This document shows positions 7,591 to 14,873 of a DNA stretch of 64,000 nt, piece after piece. A program made the position numbers and the translations under genes. The notes under the pieces are model-generated. The model did no database searches. It saw only the letters and a program-made list of their open reading frames with translations, and was not told the origin of the DNA. This stretch comes from a virus: positions 1 through 64,000 of the IMG/VR virus record IMGVR_UViG_3300031787_008043, one strand, 5' to 3'. The first letter of the stretch is position 1. Every line of letters begins with the position of its first letter.

Positions 7591-7942
7591 GGTCATAAGC
7601 CTTCAAAAAGTTTTCCATATACTTGCGAATGTTCTCTGCTCCTACGGGATTCATACTATGAACATGATATCCAAATCCCACAGGCAACCGTAGTTTGTTA
7701 TCCATCACATGGTCACAAAACCATTTGGCAAAGGTGTAGCCAGTTTTCTCGCCTGTGTCTTTTTCGTAATGTTCGTCTGCCAAGTCATGGTCAAAACTGA
7801 TCATAGTGGGCAAGCCATACTTTTCCACACACCAAACAGCATCATCCATGCTGCGGCAGATCACTACGTTTTTGTAAGGTCCGTAGTTGTAACGCACATC
7901 ACCGGGGAAGCGAATGTCATCTAAAAACAGTGTCCAGGTCAT
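7583..7942 (-). CDS. cREC-type cyclic-phosphate processing receiver domain protein
   Basis: 119 aa from ATG 7942, which overlaps the RNA-ligase stop (7944). The pattern LFLDDIRFP at the start, SFDHDL near 55, a Gly/Trp helix, and HSMNPVGAENI near 97 matches the cyclic-phosphate processing receiver family, which is repeatedly found with RNA-repair genes and lacks classical two-component signalling. It directly follows RNA ligase, 5'-kinase and 3'-phosphatase genes, so a part in processing 2',3'-cyclic phosphate ends is a reasonable inference. Confidence 0.7.
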   Translation of the reverse strand: MTWTLFLDDIRFPGDVRYNYGPYKNVVICRSMDDAVWCVEKYGLPTMISFDHDLADEHYEKDTGEKTGYTFAKWFCDHVMDNKLRLPVGFGYHVHSMNPVGAENIRKYMENFLKAYDHD

Positions 7943-7943
7943 T

Positions 7944-9077
7944 TTACATTCCCATCCAAGCAGCACATTCATCCCAACGAACGTTGGTAGTGATTGACTT
8001 TTCAATGTGATCCAATATCATAGCACGACCGTCACGATCACCAAAACGACCAAACACATACACAGCCGCAAACGGATCGCGGTTCTTGATCGTAGGCATC
8101 CACTCCTGTGCATAACGCTTGCGATCAAGTCCTGACGCAACAACAGTGTTCCAGTAACGATCATACTTTTCCACAGTGTTGTGCAAACGTTCTGCAAATC
8201 TGCGTTCAAAGTCACGCACACGATCTGCCTGCACTTTAGGCAACATAGGAACAACATCATCAACTTCTTCGTTGAGGATCAAGTTCACAATGTTACGATC
8301 AAACACAATACGATCCACAGTCTTGTGAATACGCACGTACCAGTCGTTCTTGATTTTGCACATGTGACCATCTGCAAAGCGGATGATGTCGCCTTCACGA
8401 CCTTCTGCACCACGCTGACGAGCAATGTAGTCAACAAGATTGCCTGCTACACTACCATACTGCGTAACAGTGTTGAACGGACAAGAGATATCCATTGCAT
8501 ATTCGCCAGTCAAGTTGTCACGAGTACCAAGATACACAAGGTCTGCTGCCTCATAAGCCAGCACAATCTGGTTAAATGGGCTTACCCACTCAAACAGCGG
8601 AGTTAATCCAAGATCAACCATAGTGCGAAGCCATTCCTTCAATCTGCGGTCCTGAGCAGCAAGCCACGCCTCGGCATCCATAGCAACCGACGTCACTCCC
8701 ATTTTGGTAGCCAGTCGCAGGTGCCCATCAACCAAGATCGGACGGATCATACTACCATCCATCTTTTCCATGATTACATGAGGCTGCGACATGTCCACAG
8801 TATGAGTTTGAGTCTCTTCACGCTCGTTCACGTTGAAGAACTTGTGGAACGGACGGCTCATAAGAGCACCATCAGGACCAAAGATAAGACCACGGCATTC
8901 ACGACGAATCGCACCGCCCAAGTCGTCTGGGCCAGTCATGTCAAAGGTATCGGCCATAGCCACCACATAGTTGACCACAGTATAGCCTTCACGTTCGGCT
9001 ACGACAAATTCGTCACGGCCTTCTACGTGCGGCAGCACATCACTGATGTGACGGATCAGAGGAAAACGGTAGTTCAT
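7944..9077 (-). CDS. T4 Rnl1-like RNA ligase
   Basis: About 377 aa. ATG 9077 is chosen for its AAGGA ribosome site; the frame extends 7 codons further. Motif I with the adenylated lysine is EKMDGSMI near residue 103. It is followed by RLATKMG (motif Ia-like), FEWVSPFNQIV (motif III), a REGDIIRF region (motif IV) and CKIKNDWYV with the motif V lysine. Rnl1 enzymes seal 5'-phosphate and 3'-OH RNA ends, and in T4 they repair host tRNA cleaved by anticodon nucleases. The kinase and phosphatase needed to heal such ends are encoded just upstream. Confidence 0.9.
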   Translation of the reverse strand: MNYRFPLIRHISDVLPHVEGRDEFVVAEREGYTVVNYVVAMADTFDMTGPDDLGGAIRRECRGLIFGPDGALMSRPFHKFFNVNEREETQTHTVDMSQPHVIMEKMDGSMIRPILVDGHLRLATKMGVTSVAMDAEAWLAAQDRRLKEWLRTMVDLGLTPLFEWVSPFNQIVLAYEAADLVYLGTRDNLTGEYAMDISCPFNTVTQYGSVAGNLVDYIARQRGAEGREGDIIRFADGHMCKIKNDWYVRIHKTVDRIVFDRNIVNLILNEEVDDVVPMLPKVQADRVRDFERRFAERLHNTVEKYDRYWNTVVASGLDRKRYAQEWMPTIKNRDPFAAVYVFGRFGDRDGRAMILDHIEKSITTNVRWDECAAWMGM

Positions 9078-9133
9078 GATTTTATCCTTGTGTATCACCT
9101 ACCCTAGTGTTATAGCACAAGGATAGGCAGTTG

Positions 9134-9637
9134 TCAATCACTGATTCTGTTGCCATACATGTCGTAGCAGCGAACAGCATCGAATCCTTCGTCAACAGTA
9201 GGGCGAACAAAACTATCCATCATTGATTCAATTACATGATCAGGAATAGTTTTGCCTGGACGGCTAGCCATACGGTGCTGCCAATCTTCCCACTGGCTAT
9301 CACCCGCTGGCAAGAGGATGCACTCGCACTCAACACGATAGCCAGCGTTACGCATACGATTAATGATCTTACGACGCTTGCCAACACCAAGGTTGGTCTG
9401 ATCCCAGATGACATCCTTACGAAGAGTAACTATCGAGTTCAACTTCCGTTCGTTGAACTCCGTCGCAGCCTTAATGTTTAAAGAAAACGCCTCGTTATAA
9501 GTGATGCCGTTGTCTTCAGCAACCGTATCGATATACATATCGGTGCTGTAGATCCAAGTGTCTTCAGAGATCATTCTCTGAATGAGAGTGCTCTTACCGG
9601 TAGCGGGTAGACCGACCATCACAGTACAAGTAGGCAT
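9134..9637 (-). CDS. Polynucleotide 5'-kinase (P-loop)
   Basis: 167 aa from ATG 9637, which has a TTGGAGA ribosome site. The Walker A loop VGLPATGKST lies near residue 7, a STDMYID acidic motif near 32, VIWDQTNLG near 75, and arginines follow for phosphate binding (GKRRKIINRMRNAGYRVE). It matches the kinase half of T4 Pnkp without the phosphatase half, which is encoded separately at 10148. It would phosphorylate 5'-OH RNA ends before sealing by the ligase downstream. Confidence 0.87.
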   Translation of the reverse strand: MPTCTVMVGLPATGKSTLIQRMISEDTWIYSTDMYIDTVAEDNGITYNEAFSLNIKAATEFNERKLNSIVTLRKDVIWDQTNLGVGKRRKIINRMRNAGYRVECECILLPAGDSQWEDWQHRMASRPGKTIPDHVIESMMDSFVRPTVDEGFDAVRCYDMYGNRISD

Positions 9638-9648
9638 GTTTTCTCCAA

Positions 9649-9858
9649 TCAATACTTAAAGTTTCCCATCGCTTCGTTATCTTTGAAACCAGCCATATAT
9701 GCTTCGATTTCATCGGATGTCATGCGATCTTCAGGAACTAATTCGCTGGTTCCAGTGCCACCAACGTAGTAGTGAGGAACACATGGACGACGGTAGTAAC
9801 TATCAGCACCACCGCGATCGTAGGGTCCACCATGACGTCTATCGTTAGATTGAGACAT
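9649..9858 (-). CDS. Unknown small protein, 69 aa
   Basis: Starts at ATG 9858. The first 30 residues are rich in Arg, Gly and Tyr (HGGPYDRGGADSYYRRP), suggesting disorder and possible RNA or protein contacts; the rest is acidic and helical. It sits between the kinase and a small gene in the RNA-repair segment. Confidence 0.65.
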   Translation of the reverse strand: MSQSNDRRHGGPYDRGGADSYYRRPCVPHYYVGGTGTSELVPEDRMTSDEIEAYMAGFKDNEAMGNFKY

Positions 9859-9884
9859 TAGGTTATTCCTTTTCTATTTATGTA

Positions 9885-10076
9885 TCAGTGACGAACGAGA
9901 TGAACGCGGCCAAGGAGCGTAGCAAGAGCGTATTCGATCGCCTCCATCGCCTGCGCCTTGGTAATGTTATTCGAGTCGTACTGTGACTCTGCGAGTTTAA
10001 TCAGCTGAGCGAGTTCTTCATTAGTCATACCGCAGATTGCAGTTTTGACTTCTTCGAGGCTATTAAAGGTAGTCAT
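9885..10076 (-). CDS. Unknown small helical protein, 63 aa
   Basis: ATG 10076 preceded by AAAGGAAC. The product (MTTFNSLEEVKTAICGM...) is helical and acidic with repeated Glu/Ala/Leu. It lies between kinase and phosphatase genes. No function. Confidence 0.65.
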   Translation of the reverse strand: MTTFNSLEEVKTAICGMTNEELAQLIKLAESQYDSNNITKAQAMEAIEYALATLLGRVHLVRH

Positions 10077-10147
10077 TGTCGTGTTCCTTTTGTTTCCTAC
10101 AGATATAGAATACACTGATTCTAAACGAATGTAAATAGAAAAGTTGT

Positions 10148-10609
10148 TTAGAAGTCCTCATCACCTTGGTATACGTTGAAAACAAAGATACCTTCTTCAC
10201 GCCACATACGAACAACTCGCGGACGATCGTCAAACACCATGTCAGGCTTACGGCCGTAGTCAGCAATGATCTCGTCAAGGATTTCACGCTTGACAATATC
10301 GTCACCACGGAAGTCGTCTGCCTTACGCATGTACAGTTTGGCAGTGTAGTTCCAAAAGCGGTTGTCCTGCAACCACTTCATAGTAGCATCACGACTACGC
10401 TCGTTGCGTCCGCTTGCAAAGATGATTTCGTTACCAGCAGCCTTCAGCGAGTGAAATGCTTCTGCAACATATGGATTCACAGCATCGTTTGGAATACCAG
10501 CATCAAATGCCTTCCAGTTCTTTGGCTTGCTACGAACGTAGTCCAGCCGGTGTTCGATGTTAGCCAGTGTGCCGTCGATATCAAAAACAACTAGCATTTT
10601 ATCCCTCAT
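10148..10609 (-). CDS. HAD phosphatase, polynucleotide 3'-phosphatase type
   Basis: 153 aa, or 149 from the second ATG at 10597, which also has a GAGGG site. Motif I FDIDGTLA with both catalytic Asp residues, motif II FASGRNE, and an acidic motif MVFDDRP near residue 132. The order and the RSRDATMKWL and LYMRKADDFRGDDIVKREIL segments match the phosphatase half of T4 polynucleotide kinase/phosphatase. It would remove 3'-phosphate or 2',3'-cyclic phosphate ends. With the separate kinase, RNA ligase and cREC genes downstream it forms an RNA-repair set. Confidence 0.87.
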   Translation of the reverse strand: MRDKMLVVFDIDGTLANIEHRLDYVRSKPKNWKAFDAGIPNDAVNPYVAEAFHSLKAAGNEIIFASGRNERSRDATMKWLQDNRFWNYTAKLYMRKADDFRGDDIVKREILDEIIADYGRKPDMVFDDRPRVVRMWREEGIFVFNVYQGDEDF

Positions 10610-10658
10610 TTTATTACCCTATGTGTGTTTATAGCATAAGGTAAACAGTGTGTCAACC

Positions 10659-10757
10659 TCAATGCCGATTCTTATCTTTGTTTTGGTGGATTATTTCTTT
10701 AACTATCCACCAAAACAGTGGAATGTAAGCAACTATCATGGCAATACCGAGTGCCAT
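10659..10757 (-). CDS. Tiny membrane peptide, 32 aa
   Basis: ATG 10757 overlaps the TAA of the secreted-protein gene upstream (TAATG). The product begins MALGIAMIVAYIPLFWW, one membrane span with a basic tail. A perfect 12-bp inverted repeat (679-690 and 706-717 after 10000) lies inside the coding sequence and could form a hairpin in the mRNA. Small size makes the call tentative. Confidence 0.5.
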   Translation of the reverse strand: MALGIAMIVAYIPLFWWIVKEIIHQNKDKNRH

Positions 10758-11071
10758 TATTCTACACGAACCTTGTTTTCGTTGGTAGGAACAAAGTCAA
10801 AAGTTTCCGGAGAACTCCAACGACCCATACCAAACAGGCCTGCAACGCTACCCCATTGGCCTACAAAGCCAGTGTACTTGCCTGATTCATCGCGGCAAAG
10901 CAAATCTACCTGATTGATAGTAGAGTCACCATTGCCCGAACTAAATTCCCAAGACACAATCTCTTTGCAGGGCTTCGCTGGGTAATAAATGGTTTCTGCT
11001 GAAACACCCGAATACATTAGAATCAGTGCCAGCGTAACAGCAACACGGTGAAGTTTGGTTTTCAGTTTCAT
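10757..11071 (-). CDS. Secreted unknown protein, 104 aa
   Basis: Starts at ATG 11071 with a basic N-region and a hydrophobic core followed by a likely signal-peptidase site after GVSA (~residue 25). The mature part is about 80 aa with two Cys that could form a disulfide (PCKE and LLCRD), and Gly/Ser-rich segments. A periplasmic or cell-surface function in the host is likely; no family recognised. Confidence 0.75.
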   Translation of the reverse strand: MKLKTKLHRVAVTLALILMYSGVSAETIYYPAKPCKEIVSWEFSSGNGDSTINQVDLLCRDESGKYTGFVGQWGSVAGLFGMGRWSSPETFDFVPTNENKVRVE

Positions 11072-11130
11072 GTTAGTGCCTTTCTATTGCCTATGTATTA
11101 ATATACGACAGTTTAGGATTTTGTCAACTT

Positions 11131-11505
11131 CTATTTGTGCAGTGCAAATTGACGCATGTATTCCAGTTCTTCTTCTTTATAAACAAACACCCACATGCAG
11201 GTAACTTCACTACGAGTAAACACATCACCGTAGTAGTTGCGGTATGGATATGTAGGATCTGTAGTAAATCCCCAGTGTGCAACATTCATTGAGATCTTGC
11301 TCATGACATCCATGGGCTCGTGCAAAACTAGTGTAGTACCGAAGTTGCGATCTTCACGCCATGCTATTACAGCATCACGAAATTCAAAAACGTCGGGAAT
11401 CTGTGAGTCGAAGTCTGCCTGAGCATGGGCAGCCTGTGCCATAGCCTTACCTGGGTTCATATCCCACAGGTCGCGACGCATAACGATGTAAAATCTTGGT
11501 TCCAT
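11131..11505 (-). CDS. Peptidyl-tRNA hydrolase 2 (PTH2)-like protein
   Basis: 124 aa. The start FYIVMRRDLWDMNPGKAMAQAAHA carries the hallmark of the PTH2 fold: the conserved hydrophobic strand followed by a MxxGKxxAQxxHA helix. PTH2 enzymes release peptidyl-tRNA in archaea and eukaryotes and are found in some phages. The C-terminal half is less typical, so the activity is inferred, not certain. A terminator-like hairpin lies just upstream (11515-11554). Confidence 0.7.
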   Translation of the reverse strand: MEPRFYIVMRRDLWDMNPGKAMAQAAHAQADFDSQIPDVFEFRDAVIAWREDRNFGTTLVLHEPMDVMSKISMNVAHWGFTTDPTYPYRNYYGDVFTRSEVTCMWVFVYKEEELEYMRQFALHK

Positions 11506-11514
11506 TTTGTCCTC

Positions 11515-11554
11515 AATAAAAAACCTACACTAACAATATACTGCTAGTGTAGGT
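11515..11554 (-). terminator. Rho-independent terminator
   Basis: Stem CCTACACTA/TAGTGTAGG with a 12-nt loop and, on the minus strand, a T-rich run. It closes the metallophosphoesterase gene 11565-12215. Confidence 0.8.
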
Positions 11555-11564
11555 GTTTGTCAAG

Positions 11565-12215
11565 TTAAAGTTCTACATCCACATAGTCAAGAATGCCAAT
11601 ACAATGGAAATGGGTACGTCCGTACTTGTACTGCATGGTTTTGTGCCAATGTCCAAAGTACCATTCTTCAGGCTGATGAATAGCCAACATACGTGTAAAT
11701 GCAGCACTGGTACGGTTAGGATATTCGGGTCCTTTGAGCAAACCACTGTTGAAGAACATTTCTCGACTGACAGTGTTTGGACAATCGTGTGTGATCATCA
11801 CACGTGGCCGAACAGTGCTGTAAATGTCAATCATACGCTCTAGTTCTTCTTGGCTGAGTTCTTCCTCAGGCCACCAATCATAACCAGCAGTACGCTTGTA
11901 CCAACCAGGAGGTGCATCGGGGTTATCAATGCTCCAAGCACCACCGATGAACATTACATCGTTTTCAACAGTACCGTCTTTGATCCAACCGCTCATCTCC
12001 TTACACTTAGAAGGATTGTCGTGGTTGCCACGGATAAAGCGATGATTGCCAGCAGTGTGATAGTCGTTGATGCTTTCGTGCCAGTAGTCACTTTGACCAA
12101 AACCTACACCGAAGTCGCCGATTTGGATTGTAGGACCTTCGAACCGGTCGATGGCATAGGTTTTATAATCGTTAACCAGTCCATGAATGTCGCCAATTAG
12201 TCTTGTCAGTGTCAT
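11565..12215 (-). CDS. Calcineurin-like metallophosphoesterase
   Basis: 216 aa. Superfamily motifs in order: GDIHG near residue 8, GDFGVGFG near 33, RGNHDNP near 59, THDCP near 142 and FGHWH near 187. It differs in spacing from the enzyme at 4692-5240, so the two are not simple duplicates. Substrate unknown. Transcribed downstream of the small gene at 12226 and ended by the hairpin at 11515-11554. Confidence 0.88.
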   Translation of the reverse strand: MTLTRLIGDIHGLVNDYKTYAIDRFEGPTIQIGDFGVGFGQSDYWHESINDYHTAGNHRFIRGNHDNPSKCKEMSGWIKDGTVENDVMFIGGAWSIDNPDAPPGWYKRTAGYDWWPEEELSQEELERMIDIYSTVRPRVMITHDCPNTVSREMFFNSGLLKGPEYPNRTSAAFTRMLAIHQPEEWYFGHWHKTMQYKYGRTHFHCIGILDYVDVEL

Positions 12216-12225
12216 TTTTATGCCC

Positions 12226-12444
12226 TTATGCGGCTTTGCGTATTTTTTTTGATTTTGTTTCTTTTTTTACAAAATCGTCTCGTGTGATTAGTTCTGCATC
12301 AAGTTCAGGCAATGAAAAAATCATTGCTCTTGCAGTTTTATAATCAAATGCAGTATATGTTCCTCCACCACCAGTTTCGGCCTTTTCGCGCCACGAAACT
12401 AGAATTCGAGTAGGAATAGGTTTTAGATACTCTGACTTTTTCAT
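12226..12444 (-). CDS. Unknown basic protein, 72 aa
   Basis: Starts at ATG 12444 with AAGAGGAAAG upstream, just after the tRNA-Arg(TCG) gene. Lys-rich ends and a central YTAFDYKTARAMIFSLPEL segment. Not recognised. Confidence 0.65.
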   Translation of the reverse strand: MKKSEYLKPIPTRILVSWREKAETGGGGTYTAFDYKTARAMIFSLPELDAELITRDDFVKKETKSKKIRKAA

Positions 12445-12459
12445 TTCTTTCCTCTTGTA

Positions 12460-12535
12460 TGGAGCTCCCGGAAGGATTCGAACCCTCGACCACCACGTTC
12501 GAAGCGTGGCACTCTGACCGCTGAGTTACGGAAGC
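12460..12535 (-). tRNA. tRNA-Arg (TCG)
   Basis: Cloverleaf with acceptor GCTTCCG/CGGGAGC, anticodon stem CCACG/CGTGG around loop CTTCGAA (anticodon TCG), T-loop TTCGAAT and encoded CCA at 12460-12462. Confidence 0.95.
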
Positions 12536-12547
12536 GTAGTATTTATT

Positions 12548-12623
12548 TGGTGCCCCCGGCAGGAGTCGAACCCACAACCTAGGGAGTAGAAATCCCTTGC
12601 TCTTCCAGTTGAGCTACGAAGGC
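12548..12623 (-). tRNA. tRNA-Arg (TCT)
   Basis: Acceptor GCCTTCG/CGGGGGC, anticodon stem AGGGA/TCCCT with loop TTTCTAC (anticodon TCT), T-loop TTCGACT, discriminator A, encoded CCA at 12548-12550. Decodes AGA, frequent in AT-rich phage genes. Confidence 0.95.
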
Positions 12624-12645
12624 TAAATTTCTGACAACTGACAAA

Positions 12646-12735
12646 GTGCAAAGGGACTCGAACCCTTGTCTCCGACTCCACGCCGGCGTCCTATCCTCTA
12701 GACGATACACACGATCATTGCAGCACTTTTCTATA
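12646..12735 (-). tRNA. tRNA-like element, probably degenerate
   Basis: A clear T-arm (AAGGG-TTCGAGT-CCCTT) and a D-arm of tRNA-Glu type (GTCTAGAGGATAGGAC) are present, but the anticodon stem holds only four pairs with a loop CGTGGAG lacking U33, the acceptor pairing is imperfect in every register, and no CCA is encoded. It looks like a decayed tRNA gene; isotype cannot be given. Confidence 0.5.
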
Positions 12736-12739
12736 TCTC

Positions 12740-12989
12740 GACAACGACATCGAAGTTACTGCAACAAAAGGTCAGTTGCCACGGTGGTTGCCGCCACCTA
12801 TTCTTTATCTCTTATTTATTTCTTGTGTATACTATACATGATCTTTTCACGCATGTCAACGCATATACAGCACCAGCAGCTTATATGTTTAGTTTTCTTG
12901 CCACGCATGTTGACGTTTGCCGAGGCGGCGCGGTGGGGCGGGCCGATGATCTGCTGGAACAGTTTATCTCGAGAAACACTGAACTCAGC
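12740..12989. other. Gene-free interval with a GC-rich island
   Basis: No credible gene. A hairpin GGTGG/CCACC lies near 12780-12795, an AATAAATA-type late-promoter-like sequence on the minus strand near 12817, and an unusually GC-rich stretch at about 12915-12955 stands out from the AT-rich surroundings. Confidence 0.45.
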
Positions 12990-13508
12990 CTATTCTAATT
13001 CGTCTTCGAATGGGTATCTTCTCACTGCTAGCAATTTTCTAACAGGATATGCACTAAAGTTAACACTGTTATCTTGATTTCCACCAAGCACCAAATAGTA
13101 TTCTTGACCATTGTGATAGGTTGAAGTTACAAAGAATCCAACATGACCTTTCCAATTGGCATTGCCACGCTTAAACACAACAACATCACCTGATTCTGGT
13201 TCGTCTACTTCTACGCCCCAATCAAGAAAACTTCTTGCCAGTAGAGGATGTTCTGCATATTCATCAGACCCAGGTAATCCAGTTTCTGCAAGCACTGCAT
13301 TTACAAATGCAGCACACCATTCAGTGGCAACTGGATCAACACCGATAAAATCTTTTATTTCTGCTCTATGACTCTTTTCACTCCACCCTAGTTTTTCTGT
13401 TGCAGCAACCAATGGTTCTGGCGGTGTCGGTGAAGTAGTAAACAATTGAATTTTTGCACAAGCAGATACTGATAGTAACAGTACTGTTAGTAACATAGCC
13501 CTCATCAT
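12990..13508 (-). CDS. Lipoprotein peptidoglycan hydrolase, NlpC/P60-CHAP-like
   Basis: 172 aa. The N-terminus has an Arg, a Leu-rich core and a lipobox LSVSAC with the lipidated Cys at ~17, so an outer-membrane lipoprotein is predicted. The catalytic part fits the TIGR02594-type CHAP/NlpC-P60 fold: Cys in WCAAFVNAVL near residue 64, a GDVVVFKR turn near 108 and His in GHVGFF near 120. Such enzymes cleave peptidoglycan amide bonds. An exact TATAAATA lies at 13514-13521, leaving almost no leader, so either the mRNA is near-leaderless or a downstream ATG is used. It sits between tRNA genes. Confidence 0.8.
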   Translation of the reverse strand: MMRAMLLTVLLLSVSACAKIQLFTTSPTPPEPLVAATEKLGWSEKSHRAEIKDFIGVDPVATEWCAAFVNAVLAETGLPGSDEYAEHPLLARSFLDWGVEVDEPESGDVVVFKRGNANWKGHVGFFVTSTYHNGQEYYLVLGGNQDNSVNFSAYPVRKLLAVRRYPFEDELE

Positions 13509-13513
13509 AAAAA

Positions 13514-13521
13514 TATTTATA
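13514..13521 (-). promoter_or_regulatory. T4-type late promoter (TATAAATA)
   Basis: Exact TATAAATA on the minus strand 6 nt upstream of the lipoprotein gene start. Confidence 0.6.
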
Positions 13522-13556
13522 GAATAGGTCTAGATAGAAATAGTACAGTTTAACTT

Positions 13557-13632
13557 TGGCACTCCCGGCAGGACTCGAACCTGCAACAATCACCTTCGTA
13601 GGGTGGCGCTCTTCCAGTTGAGCTACGGAAGT
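13557..13632 (-). tRNA. tRNA-Arg (ACG)
   Basis: Acceptor ACTTCCG/CGGGAGT, anticodon loop CTACGAA (anticodon ACG, normally edited to ICG), T-loop TTCGAGT, encoded CCA at 13557-13559. One C-A mismatch closes the anticodon stem. Confidence 0.92.
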
Positions 13633-13638
13633 ATCGTT

Positions 13639-13713
13639 TGGTACCGTGTATAGGATTTGAACCTATTCCGACGCAGTCACAGTGCGGTATGCTACCCTTA
13701 CACCAAGCACGGC
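13639..13713 (-). tRNA. tRNA-His (GTG)
   Basis: Anticodon stem CGCA/TGCG with loop CTGTGAC (anticodon GTG), T-loop TTCAAAT, encoded CCA at 13639-13641. The discriminator is A and no template G pairs with it at position -1, a combination known from alphaproteobacterial tRNA-His. The acceptor has a G-U pair at the first position and a mismatch at the seventh. Confidence 0.92.
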
Positions 13714-13720
13714 ATTATTC

Positions 13721-13795
13721 TGGTTGCCCCTACTAGATTTGAACTAGTGACCTATCCCTTATCAGGGGATTGCTCTACCACTGAGCTAAGAGGCA
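13721..13795 (-). tRNA. tRNA-Ile (GAT)
   Basis: Acceptor TGCCTCT/AGGGGCA, anticodon loop CTGATAA (anticodon GAT), T-loop TTCAAAT, discriminator A, encoded CCA at 13721-13723. Confidence 0.95.
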
Positions 13796-13896
13796 ATATT
13801 CATTGTTTAGAAGATACACTGACCAATACCATTTCTGGTCCGATAGGTTTATTTTATGTGGCGGCCTAAATGCCACTCAGTGTATCATCAAACCAA

Positions 13897-13972
13897 TGGT
13901 GAACCGGGTGGGATTCGAACCCACGTACTCCGATTAAAAGTCGGGTGCTAAAACCACCTCAGCTACCGGTCC
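13897..13972 (-). tRNA. tRNA-Lys (TTT)
   Basis: Acceptor GGACCGG/CCGGTTC, anticodon stem CCGA/TCGG around CTTTTAA (anticodon TTT), T-loop TTCGAAT, encoded CCA at 13897-13899. Confidence 0.95.
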
Positions 13973-14031
13973 ACGTTTCGTTTGTCGCTTTCTTCTTTGT
14001 TACGTTTTCGTTTCATTTTTGTTCCTTGAAT

Positions 14032-14109
14032 TGGTGTACCGGGTGGGAGTTGAACCCACGACCTTCGGATTAAGAGTCCGCGGCTCTAACCTGGCTGAGC
14101 TACCGGTGC
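14032..14109 (-). tRNA. tRNA-Lys (CTT)
   Basis: Anticodon stem CGGA/TCCG with loop CTCTTAA (anticodon CTT), T-loop TTCAACT, encoded CCA at 14032-14034. The acceptor stem has one C-A mismatch at its second pair. Confidence 0.93.
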
Positions 14110-14128
14110 ATTAATAGTTGTATGTTTG

Positions 14129-14572
14129 TTAGTTACACCACGACTGCTTTTTGTCGCCGTAGTATTCTCTAGCATAACCTTGTTCAATAAGCATCTGTGT
14201 TAGGCTCTTACCGTCGATAAGAACATCACCTAGCACTCTGCCGCCGAACTTGTCCCACTCATAAAATACAATTTGAGTAGTCTTGGCTTTTGCAACTAAA
14301 TCTTTTGTAAATTTACTTGCAGCATCACCCATGTCGCCTTCTTTTTTACATTCTGCTCTGCCACCTTTTTCAGGTGTATCTACGCCCCATACACGAAGTG
14401 ATAGTTTCTTCGGAAGTGGATCTAGCAAGAACTTTGCTTCAAATTCAACTGTATCACCATCTACTACACGTAGAATTTTTAAGTCGTGTGCTACACCAGT
14501 TGGCTTTTTTACTTCAGCAAATGCAGTGGATGCAGCAACAATCAGTGCTACAGTTAAAAGTATTTTTTTCAT
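14129..14572 (-). CDS. Secreted thermonuclease (SNase family)
   Basis: 147 aa. Signal peptide with cleavage near AFA (~residue 19). The SNase domain shows VVDGDTVEFEA near residue 36 (metal-binding Asp), LRVWGVDTPEKG near 61 (Asp plus catalytic Glu region), a Lys/Ala helix, and GGRVLGDVLIDGKSLTQMLIEQGYAREYYG near 108 with the catalytic Arg. It should degrade DNA or RNA in the host periplasm, for example to recycle nucleotides or exclude competitors (inference). Preceded by AGGAGA and an exact TATAAATA at 14595-14602. Confidence 0.9.
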   Translation of the reverse strand: MKKILLTVALIVAASTAFAEVKKPTGVAHDLKILRVVDGDTVEFEAKFLLDPLPKKLSLRVWGVDTPEKGGRAECKKEGDMGDAASKFTKDLVAKAKTTQIVFYEWDKFGGRVLGDVLIDGKSLTQMLIEQGYAREYYGDKKQSWCN

Positions 14573-14594
14573 TATGTTCTCCTAAATACTAGAA

Positions 14595-14602
14595 TATTTA
14601 TA
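14595..14602 (-). promoter_or_regulatory. T4-type late promoter (TATAAATA)
   Basis: Exact TATAAATA 23 nt upstream of the thermonuclease start. Confidence 0.65.
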
Positions 14603-14617
14603 ACAAAAAAACAATTA

Positions 14618-14693
<76 letters not shown>

Positions 14694-14699
14694 ATATTT

Positions 14700-14784
14700 T
14701 GGTGGGAGAGGAGGGAATCGAACCCGTCCGTGCGTTGCCGCGATGGAGTTACAGTCCACTGCCTCACCTTGAGGCGTCTCTCCC
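14700..14784 (-). tRNA. tRNA-Tyr (GTA)
   Basis: Class II tRNA: acceptor GGGAGAG/CTCTCCC, anticodon loop CTGTAAC (anticodon GTA), long variable arm, discriminator A, encoded CCA at 14700-14702. Confidence 0.95.
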
Positions 14785-14790
14785 TTATTT

Positions 14791-14867
14791 TGGTAGGACA
14801 TACGGGTTTCGAACCCGTTTCTCCGCCTTGAAAGGGCGGCGACCTTCGCCAAGAAGTCCAATGTCCC
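14791..14867 (-). tRNA. tRNA-Glu (TTC)
   Basis: Acceptor GGGACAT/ATGTCCT with a terminal G-U pair, anticodon stem CCGCC/GGCGG around CTTTCAA (anticodon TTC), T-loop TTCGAAA, encoded CCA at 14791-14793. Confidence 0.93.
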
Positions 14868-14873
14868 ATAGTT

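Noticed and set aside
12646-13077. 143-codon plus-strand frame running across a tRNA-like element
   Set aside because: It overlaps the tRNA-like sequence and the end of a well-supported lipoprotein gene, and has no ribosome site.
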